From: Ailurus styani
Lineage: Eukaryota; Chordata; Mammalia; Carnivora; Ailuridae
Length of the DNA stretch: 64,000 nt
NCBI GenBank assembly: GCA_002007465.1
Contig: LNAC01000037.1
Span: forward strand, 414,290-478,289
Direction: 5' to 3'
Part shown: positions 1 to 11,775 of the stretch, piece by piece
Numbering within the stretch: the first letter of the stretch is position 1
Layout: each line of letters opens with the position of its first letter
Position numbers and translations under genes: made by a program
The notes under the pieces: generated by a model
The model's input: only the letters and a program-made list of their open reading frames with translations
Databases searched by the model: none
What the model was told of the DNA's origin: nothing

Positions 1-58
1 CTAAATACTATTCCTGAAACCAATATTACACCATATGTTAACTAACTAGAATTTAAAT
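1..58 (+). mobile_element. LINE-1 3' terminus
   Basis: The first bases match the terminal 3'UTR of carnivore L1: a 'gttaactaactagaattt' block followed by an A-rich tail. The same block ends the L1 at 49672. Only the last part of this copy lies in the window; the body lies upstream of position 1. Confidence 0.75.
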
Positions 59-60
59 AA

Positions 61-2216
61 AAACTTGAAACAAGCAAAAAGACTAAACCAAGAAACTTAA
101 AGCCTATCAACAAATTCAATAAATTTCCAGGATACAAAATTAACATACAAATGTCAGTAGCATTTCTATACACTAACAACAAATTATCTGAAAAAAGACA
201 AAAAGAAATAAAGAAAGCAATTCAATTTGCAGCAGCAGCAAAAACAATAGAATAACTAGGAATAAACTTAACCAAGGAGATGAAAGATGTCTACTCCAAA
301 AATTATAAGACATTGATGAAAGAAATTAAAGAAAATACAAATGAAAAGTAGCCTGTGTTTATGGATTGGAATAATTAATATTGTTAAAATCTCTATACTG
401 TTAAAAGTTATTTATAGATTCAAAGCAATTCCTATTAAGACTCCAGTAACAGCTTTTATAGAAGCAGAAAATTTTTAAAATTTATACGGAGCTACAGAAG
501 ACCCTAAATACCCAAATCAAGTCTGAGAAAGAAGACAAAGTGAGGGGCATCACACTTCCTTGTTTTAATCTCTATTATAAACTATAGCCATCAAGACAGT
601 TTGCTACAGTCATAAAAACAGACACATAGACCAATGGAACAGAATTGAGAGTTCAGAAATAACCCAGGCAGATACAGTCGACAAATATTTTGAAAAGGGA
701 GCTAGTAGTACTCAATGAAGAAAGTCCCTTCCTAGGAAAATTGGCTATTCACATGTTTAAAAAATTGGAACTAAACCCCTGTCTTACACCACTCACAAAT
801 TTAAGTCAAAATAGTTTAAAAACTTAAATGTAGGACATGAAATCATGAAACTCCTAGAAAAAAATAGGAATAAAATTTCTTGACATGGCTCTTGACAATA
901 TTTTTTTTATTATGACAAACACAAACCACAAAATAAAATAAAAACAACTGGGACTATATCAAATCAAATTTAAAAGCTTCTGTACAGCAAAAAAAAAAAC
1001 AATCAACAACATAAAAAGATAATCCATGTAATGGAAAAATATTTGCAAACCATATATTTATATATATCTGATAATGGATTAACATCCAAATTATGTAAAG
1101 AACTCATACAACTCAATAACAAAACAAAAACAAAACAAAAAAACAGAAACAAAAGAGAAATAATTTAATTAAAAAATCAGCAAATATCTTGGACAGACAT
1201 TTCTTCAAAGAATGTTTATGAAAGAACAACAGGTACAAGAAAAGACAGTCAACATCAGTAGTCATTAGGGAAAAGCAAGTCTAAATCATAGTAAGATATC
1301 ACATTGCACCTGTAGAGTAACCATTACCAAAAAAACAAGAGAACCAATGCTGCAGAGAATCTGAAAAAAAAAAAAAAAAAAAGAACACTTCTGCACTGTT
1401 GGTTGGTTTGTAAACTGGCACAGCCACTATGGAAAACATTATGGATGATCCTCAGACTATTAAAAATAAAATTAGCATATGGTCCAGCAATTCCTATTCT
1501 GGGAATATATCCAAATGAAATGAAAATACAAACTCCCAAATATATCTGCACTTGCATGTTTATAGCAGCATTATTTACAGTAGCCAAAATATGGAAACAA
1601 CTTATCCACTGACAGATGAATAAAGAAGCTGTGGTACACACACACACACACATACACACCTCATTACATCTAAACATTATTCAGTCATAAGCAACAACAA
1701 AACAAAACAAAACCAAAACCAAGAAAAAAAAAACAAGAAAATCCTGTCATTTGTAAAAATATGGGTGAAACTTGAGGGCATCATGATAACTGAAATAAGA
1801 AAAAGACAAACACTGTATGATCTCACTTATATGTGGAATCTGAAAAAAAAATAGTCATACAAAAAGGGAACAGATTTGTGGTTGCCACAATTGGGGTTGA
1901 GGGTAGGGTGAATCTAGTAAAAAGGTTCAATCTTCCAGTTACAAGATAAAGAAGTACTAAGTATGCAATGTACAGTATGACTATAGCTAACGTTGATGTA
2001 TAATATATATGAAAGTTTTTAAGAGAATAACTTCTGAGTTCTCATTACACTCAAAAAAACTTTTTTGGCTTCCTCTTTTTACTGTATCTGTGTGAAATGA
2101 TGGATGCTAACTAAGCATAGCAGTAATTGTTTCACAATATATATAAATCAAACAATAATGCTATATACCTTAAACTTATACAGTGACATAATCTCAATAA
2201 AACCAGAAAGAAATCA
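61..2216 (+). mobile_element. LINE-1 fragment, ORF2 reverse-transcriptase end plus 3'UTR
   Basis: This is a 5'-truncated, decayed L1 in plus orientation. Translated pieces show the conserved ORF2 thumb region ('YKINIQ', 'LGINLTKE', '[15 protein letters not shown]'), then the C-terminal part around 1400-1612 ('[12 protein letters not shown]', '[15 protein letters not shown]'), then a 3'UTR ending near 2216 with 'ctcaataaaacc'. Frames are broken by stops and A-runs. A CA microsatellite at 1635-1659 lies just upstream of the codons for the ORF2 motif MEYYSA. The copy is inactive. Confidence 0.85.
1635..1659. repeat. (CA)n microsatellite inside L1
   Basis: About 25 bp of CA repeat with one interruption. 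It sits at the ORF2 site that reads 'tatatatatac' in intact copies; see the finding on L1-seeded microsatellites. Confidence 0.85.
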
Positions 2217-2410
2217 GTTAGGCATATTTATGTGGGTCTATATTTGGGACTTCTGGTATAGTCCCTTGATCTATGTGTCTACTTCTCCAGCAATAACACA
2301 CTTTTGATTACTGTAGGTATACAGTAAGTGTTAATATTGGCTTTATTATTTATTATTTATTATGATATAATGGTTTCTCCCAACTTATTCCTTTTTAAAA
2401 AAATATTTTA

Positions 2411-2593
2411 GGGGAATCTGGGTGGCTCAGTCAGTTAAGCCTCTGCCTTTGGCTCAGGTCATAATATCAGGTCCCTGAGATCAAGCCCAGCTTCAGGCTT
2501 CCTGCCCAGCGGGAAGTCTGCTTCACCCTCTGAATCTCTCACTGCTTGTGCTGTCTCACAAAAATAAAAATGTTTAAAAAAAGAAAATAAATA
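2411..2593 (+). mobile_element. CAN-SINE (tRNA-Lys-derived SINEC)
   Basis: Head 'ggggaatctgggtggctcag', box-B-like 'gatcaagcccagc', a degenerate CT region and an A-rich tail. It is flanked by similar 'aaatatttta' / 'aattatttta' sequences (2401-2410 and 2597-2606), a probable target-site duplication. Diverged copy. Confidence 0.85.
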
Positions 2594-3125
2594 AAAAATT
2601 ATTTTAGTTGTTCTAAGCTCTGTGTTTTTTCACATCAATTTTATAATAAGTTTGTCCATGCCAAAAAAATTTCTAGGATTTTTACAGGAATTTCATTAAA
2701 TCTACAGATTAATTTGGAGTGAGTTAACATCTATTATTTTTGAATCTTCTGATCCATATATATGGTTTGTCTCTCACATAGTGAAATCATTATTTTAAAT
2801 TTCTTTCAACAGAATTTTTAATTGTCAGAATACAGATAATGTAAATGCTTTGTTAATCGTATAACAAAGCATTTCTTTATCTTCCAATAATTGTATATAA
2901 TTTTAGTTTCAATTTAGGCAAGTCTGTCATTAGCATATAGAAATATAATTATTTTTGTGTTGATCTTGTATGCAATGACTTCACTAAAATTACTTATAAT
3001 CATAGAGGTTTTATATTTAGATTTCCCAGATATTTTATATGTGGACAATTATGTCTTTTGCAAATAAGGTAGTTTTCTTGCTTCCTTACCATTCTATGTG
3101 CTTTTTATTTATTTATATTTGCCCT
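2594..3125 (-). mobile_element. Old LINE-1 fragment (ORF2 middle)
   Basis: AT-rich DNA whose minus strand matches decayed L1 ORF2. Landmarks are the antisense of 'LQIYRFN', and 'atgtcttttgcaaataa' near 3051, which recurs as 'atgtcatctacaaatag' in the L1 at 30460. It is much more diverged than neighbouring L1s and has no open frame. Confidence 0.6.
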
Positions 3126-3160
3126 GTTGTTATAGTTATACTTCATGGTTTCAGGTCTCA

Positions 3161-3163
3161 CGT

Positions 3164-3214
<51 letters not shown>

Positions 3215-3310
3215 TATTTTATGTAATCTCTACACCCAATGTGGGGCTCAAACTCATAAACCCAAGATCAAGAGTGGAATGCTCTACTGACTAAGCCATC
3301 CAGGCACCCA
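3161..3310 (-). mobile_element. CAN-SINE, older subfamily, with (TTTA)n tail
   Basis: Reverse orientation. The tail is a (TTTA)n run at 3162-3214. The body 'acccaatgtggggctcaaac' and head 'ctaagccatccaggcaccca' are the complement of a tRNA-Lys-like CAN-SINE. It belongs to the short type without a CT tract, like the copies at 6363 and 22877. Flanks 'tcacgttta' and 'tcacattta' suggest a target duplication inside L1. Confidence 0.85.
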
Positions 3311-3701
3311 ATCACATTTAGGTCTTTAATCCATTTTAATTTTATTTTTTGTATGGTGTAGGCTTTTGATTTTATTTGATTGATTTATGTGCCTATACTG
3401 CTTTGATTACTACAGCTTTGTACTATATCTTGAAATCTGTGGTTTTGATACCTCCAGTTTTGTTCTTTTTCAAGATTTCTTTGACTATTTAAGGTCTTTT
3501 GTGGTTCCATACAAATTTTAGGATTATTTGTTCTACTTCTGTGAAAAATGTTATTGGTATTTTGACAGGGATTGCATTAAATCTGTAGATTGCTTTCAGT
3601 AGCATGGACACCTTAACAATATTTATTTCCCTAATACCTGAGCATAGAATGTCTTTCCATTTTTTTGTGTCATCTTTAATTTCTTTCGTCAATGTTTTAT
3701 A

Positions 3702-3896
3702 ATTTTTTTAAAGATTTTATTTATTTATTTGGCAGAGAGAGAGATCACAAGTAGGCGGAGAGGCAGGCAGAGAAAGAGGAGGAAGCAGGCTCCCTGCTGA
3801 GCAGAGAGCCCGATGTGGGGCTTGATCCCAGAACCCTGAGATCATGACCTGAGCTGAAGGCAGAGGCTTTAACCCACTGAGTCACCCAGGCACCCC
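3702..3896 (-). mobile_element. CAN-SINE with 9-bp TSD
   Basis: Complete reverse-oriented element: poly-T side at 3702, GA-rich tract, 'ccctgctgagcagagagccc', head ending 'ccaggcaccc'. A direct repeat 'tgttttata' flanks it at 3693-3701 and 3897-3905. Inserted into L1 ORF2. Confidence 0.92.
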
Positions 3897-4394
3897 TGTT
3901 TTATAGTTTTTATAGTTTTTGTAATTTTAGTTCTTTCACCTCCTTGGTTAAGTTTATTACTAGGTATTTTATTATTTTTGCTGCAATTCTAAATGATATT
4001 ATTTTCTTAGTTTCTCTTTCTGCTTCTTCACTATTAGCGTATAGAAATACAATAGATTTCTGTAGGTTGATTTTGCATGTTGTGACTCTACTGAGTTCAT
4101 TGATCAGTTGTAGCAATTTTTTTCATAGTATCTTTAGGGTTTTCTATGTATAGTATCATGTCATTGGCAAATAGTGGAAGTTTTAATCTTTCATTACCAA
4201 TTTGGATGCTTCTTTTTCTTTTTTTCTTTTCTGGCTTCTGTGTCTAGGACTTCCAGTGCTATGTTGAACAAAAGTGTTGAGAATGCACATCCTTGTCTTG
4301 TTCCTGACCTTAGAAGAAACCTCAGTTTTTCTTCATTGAGTATGTTTGCTGTGTTTTTTTAATATGATCTTTATTATATGTTTGTATATCTTTA

Positions 4395-4578
4395 TTTTTT
4401 TAAGATTTATTTATTTGACAGAGAGAGGGAGAGAATGGGGGGAGGGGAAAAGGGAGAGGGAGAGAGTCTTAAGCAGACTCCCAACTGAATGCAGAGCTGG
4501 ACATGGGGGTCTATCTCATGGCCCTGAGCTGAAACCGAAGAGTCAAACTCTTAATCAATTGAGCCACCCACGTGCTCC
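4395..4578 (-). mobile_element. CAN-SINE with 16-bp imperfect TSD
   Basis: Reverse-oriented element with poly-T, a GAGAGGGAG tract and head 'gagccacccacgtgctcc'. Flanking repeats 'tgtttgtatatcttta' (4379-4394) and 'tgttcatgtatcttta' (4579-4594) differ at two positions. Confidence 0.9.
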
Positions 4579-4716
4579 TGTTCATGTATCTTTACAACCC
4601 TACTTTGTTGAGAATTTTTTCATGAAGGGATGTTGTATTTTGCCAAATATTTTTTTGCAACTTTGAGATGATTATTTGGTTTTTATTCTCTCTTTTGTTC
4701 ATCAGCTGATATATTT

Positions 4717-5960
4717 TTAATATAAGATTTCTAGTCCTTTCGTCCTCTAACCTCCTCCTGGAACTCCAATCATACATAAACTGTTTTGTCTGTTTGTATT
4801 CCATAATTTTCTTAGACTTCCTTGTTTTTCATTTTTCTTTGTTCTTTTGTCACTGGGTAATTTCAGAAATTCTGTTTCCTGAAGCTCAGATTCTTTCATT
4901 TGCTTAACCTAGTCTGTCGTTTGTGCTATGCATTTCATTTTTATTCTTTATATTCCTCAATTCTAGAATTTGTCTTTGTTCTTTTTAATAATTTCTATCT
5001 CTGCTAAACTTGTCATTTTATTCTTGTGCTTTTTTAAAAAATATTTAATTTATTTGTGTTTTCCTATAACTCAATGGGCTTCCTTAAAAAGTATTTTGAA
5101 TTCTTTATTCAACAAATTACAGAGTTCCATTTCTTTGTGGTTGGTTACTGGAAAATTATGGTTTCTTTTGTGGTATCATTTTTTCCATATTTCTTGAAGT
5201 CTTGTAGTGTTGTCTTTGTATTTGAAGAAGCAGACACCTCCTCCAGTCTTTATTAAATGGCTTCGGGGGTAAAACACAGCAACAACAAAACCTGTTCTTT
5301 TCTTGTAGGGATTCTGAGGCCTTTATGAAACCTTTCCACAGATACACCTGCTTCACTTCTAGCTTCCTCTTGAAAGATAACATTTTAAATTGCATGCCTT
5401 CTCTTGAATCTGCAAAGCCAGACTAGGTGAAGGCTAGTAATTTGTTTTCTTGAAGGAAGTTTTTATTGCTCAAGTTCGTGCGATATTTTTTCCCAAAATC
5501 AGAGTTGGGTTGTCATTCTGCATGTGCTCACTATCCCTCTGCAAAGGTTAATATTTGCTGCCCTCAAAGTCATGCACAGTGAGCTTGCTATAGGGTGGAG
5601 GAGTGGTTGAGTAAAATATATGAACGATTGGGGGTGTCCATGGAACAGTACTGGGGATACCCAGGTGGGGTATCCCCAGTTTTGTTCATAGGTGGGTTTC
5701 TAGATGGTGTCCTCAAAATATTTATTTAGGATCCACATCACTTTGAAACATTTAGTTCTGAGTTCTGGCTCCTGTTCTCCTAGTCCCTTTGTTCCCCCAA
5801 TCAGGTTGCTTGCCTTAGTATTCTGGGTGGGACAAGAAAGAACTGGGCCCATTTGGCATTGTCTCGCAAGACTGCAGAAGCCAGACACTCACTCACACCC
5901 TCTCACTTCCGCCTGTAGGAAAAATAGGCTGAGAGCATCCCTCTTGAATAAATAAATCCA
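4717..5960 (-). mobile_element. Probable 5' region of an old LINE (L1M/HAL1-like)
   Basis: The stretch resembles, on the minus strand, the ORF1-proximal or 5' part of ancient mammalian LINEs. It has long T-rich antisense coiled-coil-like text and the landmark 'gaagaagcagacacctcctc' at 5225-5244. It directly follows the ORF2 fragment ending at 4716, so it may be the same element after an internal deletion. Family assignment is from memory and weak; after 5450 I recognise little. Confidence 0.4.
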
Positions 5961-5999
5961 CAATGATGCGTAATCATCCTCACTATCTAATTTTGGAAT

Positions 6000-6650
6000 C
6001 TTTTATCACACCAAAAAGAAACTTACACCCATTAATCAGGCACTTCATTTTTTCCCTTTCCCCATTCCCTGGAAACCATTAATCTGTTTTCTGTCTCCAT
6101 GGATTTATTTATTCTGTATATTTCATATAAATAAAAACATAAAACGTGTCATTTTGTGTCTGGATTTTTTTTTACTTACTATGATGTTTTCAGGGCTCAT
6201 TCACATATCAGTACTTCTTTTTTAAATTATAGTTGTATGCTATTCCATTGTATGAATATACCACATTTGTTTATTCATTTATCAGTTGAGGAGCATTTGT
6301 GTTTTTTCCACTTTTTAGTTATTGTGGTTACTGTTACTATGAACATCCATATATGAGTTTTTAAAAATATTTTATTTTTAAGTAAACTCTATATCCAATG
6401 TGGGGCTCAAATTTACAACCCCAAGGTCAAGAGCTGCATGCTCTACCAACTGAGTCAACCAGGCACCCCCATATACAGATTTTAACTTAATTACCTCTTT
6501 TTAATTATTTTGGGTATATGTTTAAGAGTAGAATTTATCTGGTAATTTTATGTTTAACATCTTGAGGGACTGCCAAGCTGTTTTCCATAGCAGTTGTCTC
6601 ATTTTACATCTGTACCTGCAATGTATAAGGGTATCAGCATTTATTGAGCA
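6000..6650 (-). mobile_element. Old LINE-1 3' end (L1MB/MC-like)
   Basis: The minus strand matches the 3' part of an older mammalian L1: antisense 'ccctggaaaccattaatct', then 'ctattccattgtatgaat' and 'ttttccatagcagttg'. A short CAN-SINE interrupts it at 6363-6470. Confidence 0.65.
6363..6470 (-). mobile_element. Short older CAN-SINE
   Basis: Reverse-oriented copy of the short subfamily without a CT tract: 'ccaatgtggggctcaaattt', 'gagctgcatgctctaccaac', head 'aaccaggcaccccc'. Read on the minus strand, the 'gttggtagagcatgcagctc' core is clearly tRNA-like. Flanks 'catatatgagttt' and 'catatacagattt' form an imperfect TSD. Confidence 0.85.
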
Positions 6651-8061
6651 TCAAATATAATTAAAAATTCTGTCTAATATATAAGGCATGCTCAGTGTCT
6701 TCAAATACCTTCTATGCTACTTATTTGTCTATTTAGATTGTGAAAAATTCGAAGTTAAAAATCAAGGATTACAATGTATATAGTGTTTAAAGTTTCCCAG
6801 TTCCTAGAATGAGGGCTGATACATACAAGGCTCTTGATACTTATTTATTGAATAAATGGCTATATAGAATGACTTTAAAAAATAAAAGACTGAATCAAAG
6901 ATAACTTTGTGGTTTAAGGCCTGGATGAATGCTACAGTGTCCAAAGCATAGAGGTCAAAGTATGTGATTAGTATTGAAATTTTATTCTGAATCATAAAAA
7001 ACATCATGAGTAGAAAAATTTAGAAATCATCCATATAAAGCATACAGATGTTTTTTAATTCCTCTCTATAGACTTCAAGTATATATCTTTGATTTTTAAA
7101 TAAAAGGAACATAGTGTTCAATTAAGAACAATAAAGTTGAGGAATGGACTGACTACTTGAAGGAATAGTGTTGTAGGAAATTATGTAGCAGGTGTGGGAT
7201 GATGCACAAGAGACATGTGATTTTTAGCACCAAGTTTGTGATCCATTAGTTGCAACTTATGGTAACCTGGGATAATTTAATTTTCCCAAGAAGCACTTAA
7301 CATCTGCAAAAATGATATTTGACTACTTCCTTCTGCTAGGGTCAGACTGAGAAGACTGTATGGTAAGAGACGTTTAAAAGTTAAAAAGGTTCACTAAATA
7401 AATAAAAAGGCTAATTCCAGCTGAGGAAAAATTACTACTAATATTTTTCTGTTGACAAAGTACTTTCATATGGTTTCGCTCATCTGTTGCTTTACTTAAA
7501 TGTTAATGGAGACAATATATAATTATACACTGATTGGCCAGAATGATCGTATTTTCTCCTTGCAACTACTGAAAAAATTTCATACTAATTACAATTTCAT
7601 ATTGTAAAACAATTTTACCCTTTGTTATGTAAAACAATTACCCTTTGTTATGCCAGGCCAGTAAAGAAAAAAGGAATTCATTTCTCATTTGTTCAGGGAA
7701 GAGATGAAGTTTTTAAAAGCCATGCATATGGAATTTATAAAAATCACTCAGAGTCTTTGCTGACTAACCAAAACAAAACACAGGTATATTTATTTAATTA
7801 TATATTTAACAAAAGGATATATTTAATGTTTATATTTTAAAAGATGATATATAAATAAATACAAATAAGTATGTATCCATAAATATATATATGATTTATA
7901 TTATATATATGTGTTACAATTTGTTAAAATTATACTGGAGTATGAATCCAGAGATATTACCTTCATTTTATTTTGATATTAAAATGAAAGAGATTCCCAT
8001 ATATATTTTTACTCAGAGAATCAAAGGAGAAAACTTAACAACTTTGTTGCCCGAGACAATT
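6651..8061. other. No feature recognised
   Basis: AT-rich DNA with no gene or clear repeat. A stretch near 6790-6860 ('tcctagaatgagggctgata' then 'attgaataaatggc') resembles the 3' tail of a MIR SINE but is too decayed to call. Local TA-rich runs occur at 7780-7915. Confidence 0.5.
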
Positions 8062-8255
8062 GAAAGGTAGTAGAGCACAGTTGTTAATGGTGTAGTGGTT
8101 AGGGCCTCTGGATGGCTCAATTGGTTAAGCCTCTACTTTCAGCTTAGGTCATGATCCCAGGGTGCTGGGATTGTGTCCTTCATCAGGCTCCCTGTTCAGC
8201 AGGGAGTCTGCTTCTCCTTCTCCATCTGCTGCTGCTGTTGTGCTCTCTCATGCTT

Positions 8256-8302
<47 letters not shown>

Positions 8303-8560
8303 CAAACAAATAAAATCTTAAAAAAAAAACAGTGTAGTGGTTAAGGACAATTATGAAGTGAAGCCTAATTGTCTGGTTTCAAATCCTTACTCTTTCCTAT
8401 ACCAGCTGTGTATACTCAGGCAACTTATTTAATTTTCTTTGTGACTTGGTGATCTCACCTATAAAATGTAGCAAATAATAACTGTCCCATAGGATTATTT
8501 TGTGGGTTAAAGGAGACAGAATAGGGAGTTATATGAGTTCTATGGTTATTATATTGAATG
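8062..8560 (+). mobile_element. MIR SINE, split by a CAN-SINE
   Basis: Ancient MIR in plus orientation: 'gtgtagtggttaaggacaat', 'tttcaaatccttactctttc', 'ccagctgtgtatactcaggc', 'aacttatttaattttctttg', 'cacctataaaatg', 'aataataactgtcccatagg'. These match MIR landmarks in order. A CAN-SINE at 8102-8331 inserted after 'gtgtagtggtta' and duplicated it. Confidence 0.88.
8102..8331 (+). mobile_element. CAN-SINE with 12-bp perfect TSD
   Basis: Complete plus-oriented element: head 'gggcctctggatggctcaat', tRNA-related body, a (CT)n tract at about 8261-8294, 'gtgtgtcaaacaaataaaat' and an A-tail. The 12-bp repeat 'gtgtagtggtta' lies at 8090-8101 and 8332-8343; it is part of the MIR target. Confidence 0.95.
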
Positions 8561-9549
8561 CTCAGATTTTACAGACATGTTCTTAAACAGTTGGACTCTT
8601 CCATCTATTGAATGAAGTTATTAATTCAGAATCTCATTTTTATTCTTTCAAGGACATTCAAAATATAAATTTTCCTCTTTTTCTAAGACCTCAGAAGAAT
8701 CCTATAGTCTCAGGGGAAGAGAAACCTGACAGATTTATATATTTTGTAAGAAGTAATTGATTCACTGAGTTTTTCTATGAGAGAAGAAATGTCATTCTCC
8801 ATTTTGTAGTAGGTAAATTAAGAAAAAGAAAACCAGTGAGACTCCTTTATAACTCTGGTACTGGGAGTCAGGAAGAATGCCCACTTATAGCCTCATCATA
8901 CTCATCAGGTTTTGGCTGCTAAAGTTTTGTTAGATTTAGGGAATGAGCTGTGATCCACAATATGTTTAAACCTCTAGAAAAAGTTTGGTTAAAACAGGGC
9001 TCTACTATACTTCTGAATTTAGGGAAACATGAAAACTACATAAACACTAACATTTTTCAAGGGCTATCACACTTCTTTTTGTTATTTTCCAAGCCATTTT
9101 TTCCCCAAGCCTAATTTTTTTCACAGAAATCTCCTATTGAGCCAAGTTGTTGGACTCTTGGCTAAGAATGGTCAAAAATGTTCCTCTCAACCCAATATTA
9201 AATAATACATTGAGAGGTATCCCAGCAAAGAAAGAGCATTCTAACTGTAAATTTAAATCTCTAAAGAGAGTACAAAGTTTTTATTCTGAATGATCCAGAT
9301 TGTTTCTTAAGGTATTACCAATTTCATGATAAGATGGTATACAACTTTATGTTTAGTTCTTCTGGAAAAAAAATAGCTTAAGCATTGTTCTTCCCTCAAT
9401 TCTTCTAGGATAAATCTGACCCAAGCAATACCATAAATGCACTTTTGCTTCTCTCATATCACTACCTGTTTCACCCTTAACATAACATCAGTCATTATCA
9501 TTTCATTTCATTTGGGAGAATAATCTGTTACCTAGTTTCCTCTCATTAG
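8561..9549. other. No feature recognised
   Basis: Unique-looking AT-rich DNA. I see no coding structure, tRNA-like fold or identifiable repeat. Confidence 0.5.
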
Positions 9550-9806
9550 CAACTGAGTTTTTTTTAAGTTTTTGTTTCAATTCCAGTTAGTTAACATACA
9601 GTATAATATTAGTTTCGGGTGTACAATATACTGATTCAACATGTTCATGCAACACCTGATGCTCATCACAAGTGCACTTCTTAATCCCCATCATCTATTT
9701 AACCCATTCCTTCACCTACCTCTGTTCTGGTAACCATCAATTTGTTCTTTATAGTTAAGAGTCTATTTCTTGGTTTACCTCTCTCTCTTTTTCCCCCTTG
9801 TATCAA
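9550..9806 (-). mobile_element. Severely 5'-truncated LINE-1 (3' end only)
   Basis: Poly-T at the left, then the antisense L1 3' terminus: 'ttccagttagttaacataca', 'cacctgatgctcatcacaag', 'ctggtaaccatcaatttgtt', 'atagttaagagtctatttct'. About 257 bp survive. Flanks 'tagcaactga' and 'tatcaactaa' are a possible diverged TSD. Confidence 0.85.
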
Positions 9807-11726
9807 CTAATTTTTAAAGCTTAATTTGAACATTAAATCAAGTATGAAATCTTCCTTTGAGAAATGGAAGATTACTATGGAAGAAGGGTGTTCTGGAGCT
9901 TCTTTTGGATTAAAGGAACCAATATTGTGAAGGACCTTAAGTTAATGAATAATTCATGATGTTTGGCAGGAAGATGGCAAACCCTGTCCTCATTTATGTC
10001 CATTCATAAATAATTATTTCATCTTGTTAACCACATTTTTAATGAGCTGTTTTTATGAGGCTAAACAAAAGGAGTTTATTCTTGCTCTAATTTAATTGCC
10101 AAGTGAAACAAGAAGCTGTTGCCCTCTAATAGAGACTGCTCACTCAAGAGAATTTACATGTCTTATTCTGAATTACTGAAGAAAAATAATAAGTGTTTTT
10201 ATTATACCTTCTTCAGTAATCTTTTTATTCATGCCCTCCACTTTACAGCACTATTCTGTTTTATTTGTTTGATTTTTAAGATACTGTTAAACCAATCTTA
10301 CAAGTTTTTTAGACACTGCATTGAATTCAGGAAGTTTATCTTTCTGGACAAAAGATGGAAATATTTAAATCTATATACAAAGAATTGAAATGTTCCTGTA
10401 GAGAATTTAGCAAGGTTTATACATGTTCTAACTATAAAATCCAACACAAATGGTGAACAAGGTATTAAAAATGAGAAACAATATATTTCTCTTCACATAT
10501 GCTTGAATGACATTTTATAAAATATGAAAATGACTTGAAAATGATTTTTCAATTGAACTCCTTCAGAAACAGACAGGAAATTAAAGCAAATGAATAAAAA
10601 ACTACTAAGTAGAGAAGTTAGTCTAGGCTACTGTGAAATCCAGGGAAGTCCAGTATAATAAAAAAAGTGAAAACTTAGAAATAAGATAAAACTTGCAAGA
10701 GACTTTAGGAGAAGTGCTTCCTGGAATTGATTAGGACTAAGAAAAATATCAGGGGAAATGTTGTCCATTAAGTAGTAAGGGAAATCTGATTTTTGATTTC
10801 CCAAAGTAAGTTGTTTACAATGGTTATTTTTAAAAAACTCTGTCTTTATACAGAACAAAAAAAACTAAACAATTATGACCTCAGAAAGGAAACTCAAAGA
10901 ACACAAAGAATGCAATACTAAGAAGAGGATGACATGGGAAATATCTACTTAAAAAAGCTGAGCATAAATACTATAGCATTTATTTAATTTTTCTTGGAAA
11001 TAAAAACCAAGTATCTATAGGGTTAATTTGCATATCTATTTAAACATTAGGAAATAAATCCTTGAAATTAGTAGGCAAAATCTAGAAAAAATAGAGACCT
11101 TATTGGTCAAGTAGACAAAATTCAACTAAATCAAATTCATTAGAGACAAAGTAGTATATTTAGGAATGAAAAAAATCACTATTAATTTAAGTTTTGGTAT
11201 CAAAAAGTCATACACTGTCCTGGACAGAAAGGAATTTTAGGCCTCCTCTTCTTTTTAAATGATTAATTTTCCACTTTGATGATTGACTTTGTAGATATTT
11301 GAAATTCATCCATTTTGGTATTCTATTTACCTACAACCTATAACCACCAATTCTATAACCACAATCTAAGTGAATCCTTAAATGTTTATGGGTAGCTACT
11401 GAACCAATAGTATCACATGCATTGTCTATATGCATTCATTCATTGAAAGCTTTTGGCTCCCCTATTATGTGCAAGCTATGCTCAGGTCTGTGGGGGGAAG
11501 AATGCATCACTTTCTCACCTGCAAATTTCTTAGAATGTAGTTAATAAAAGAATACATGGACTACCTAATACCAGTACCCAAATTAAACACAATAAAGTAA
11601 AGACATAGAAGAACATCTCTAAGACAATTTATCATTATTCTAAAATTTTTATATTTCATTCATGTTGTGCCATGCATATTTCAAAATAACTAGTTTAGCT
11701 ATTCTATCAGTGTTATTAGTATTTCC
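9807..11726. other. No feature recognised
   Basis: AT-rich, apparently repeat-poor DNA. The 'cattcattcattgaaagc' to 'tatgtgcaagctatgctcag' stretch at 11438-11486 vaguely resembles a MIR/L2 tail. No open frame has family resemblance. Confidence 0.5.
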
Positions 11727-11757
<31 letters not shown>

Positions 11758-11775
11758 GTGTGTGTGTGTGTGTGT
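11727..11775. repeat. (TG)n microsatellite
   Basis: About 49 bp of alternating TG with a single TGCG interruption. It is not inside a recognised L1, unlike most other dinucleotide repeats in this window. Confidence 0.95.

Larger units (their letters stand above)
3126..4716 (-). mobile_element. LINE-1 ORF2 fragment, interrupted by three CAN-SINEs
   Basis: Minus-strand L1 ORF2. The conceptual products at 3489-3692 ('[23 protein letters not shown]', in part) and 3910-4116 ('LQLINELSRVTTCKINLQKS') are consecutive pieces of the reverse-transcriptase/thumb region. It continues to about 4716 through RT sequence ('PCLVPDLRR' lies on the antisense strand). CAN-SINEs at 3161, 3702 and 4395 split it. 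No intact frame remains. Confidence 0.85.

Noticed and set aside
8102..8331. tRNA genes at SINE heads
   Set aside because: The tRNA-like A and B boxes belong to CAN-SINE heads; the cloverleaf is degenerate and followed by the SINE body and tail.
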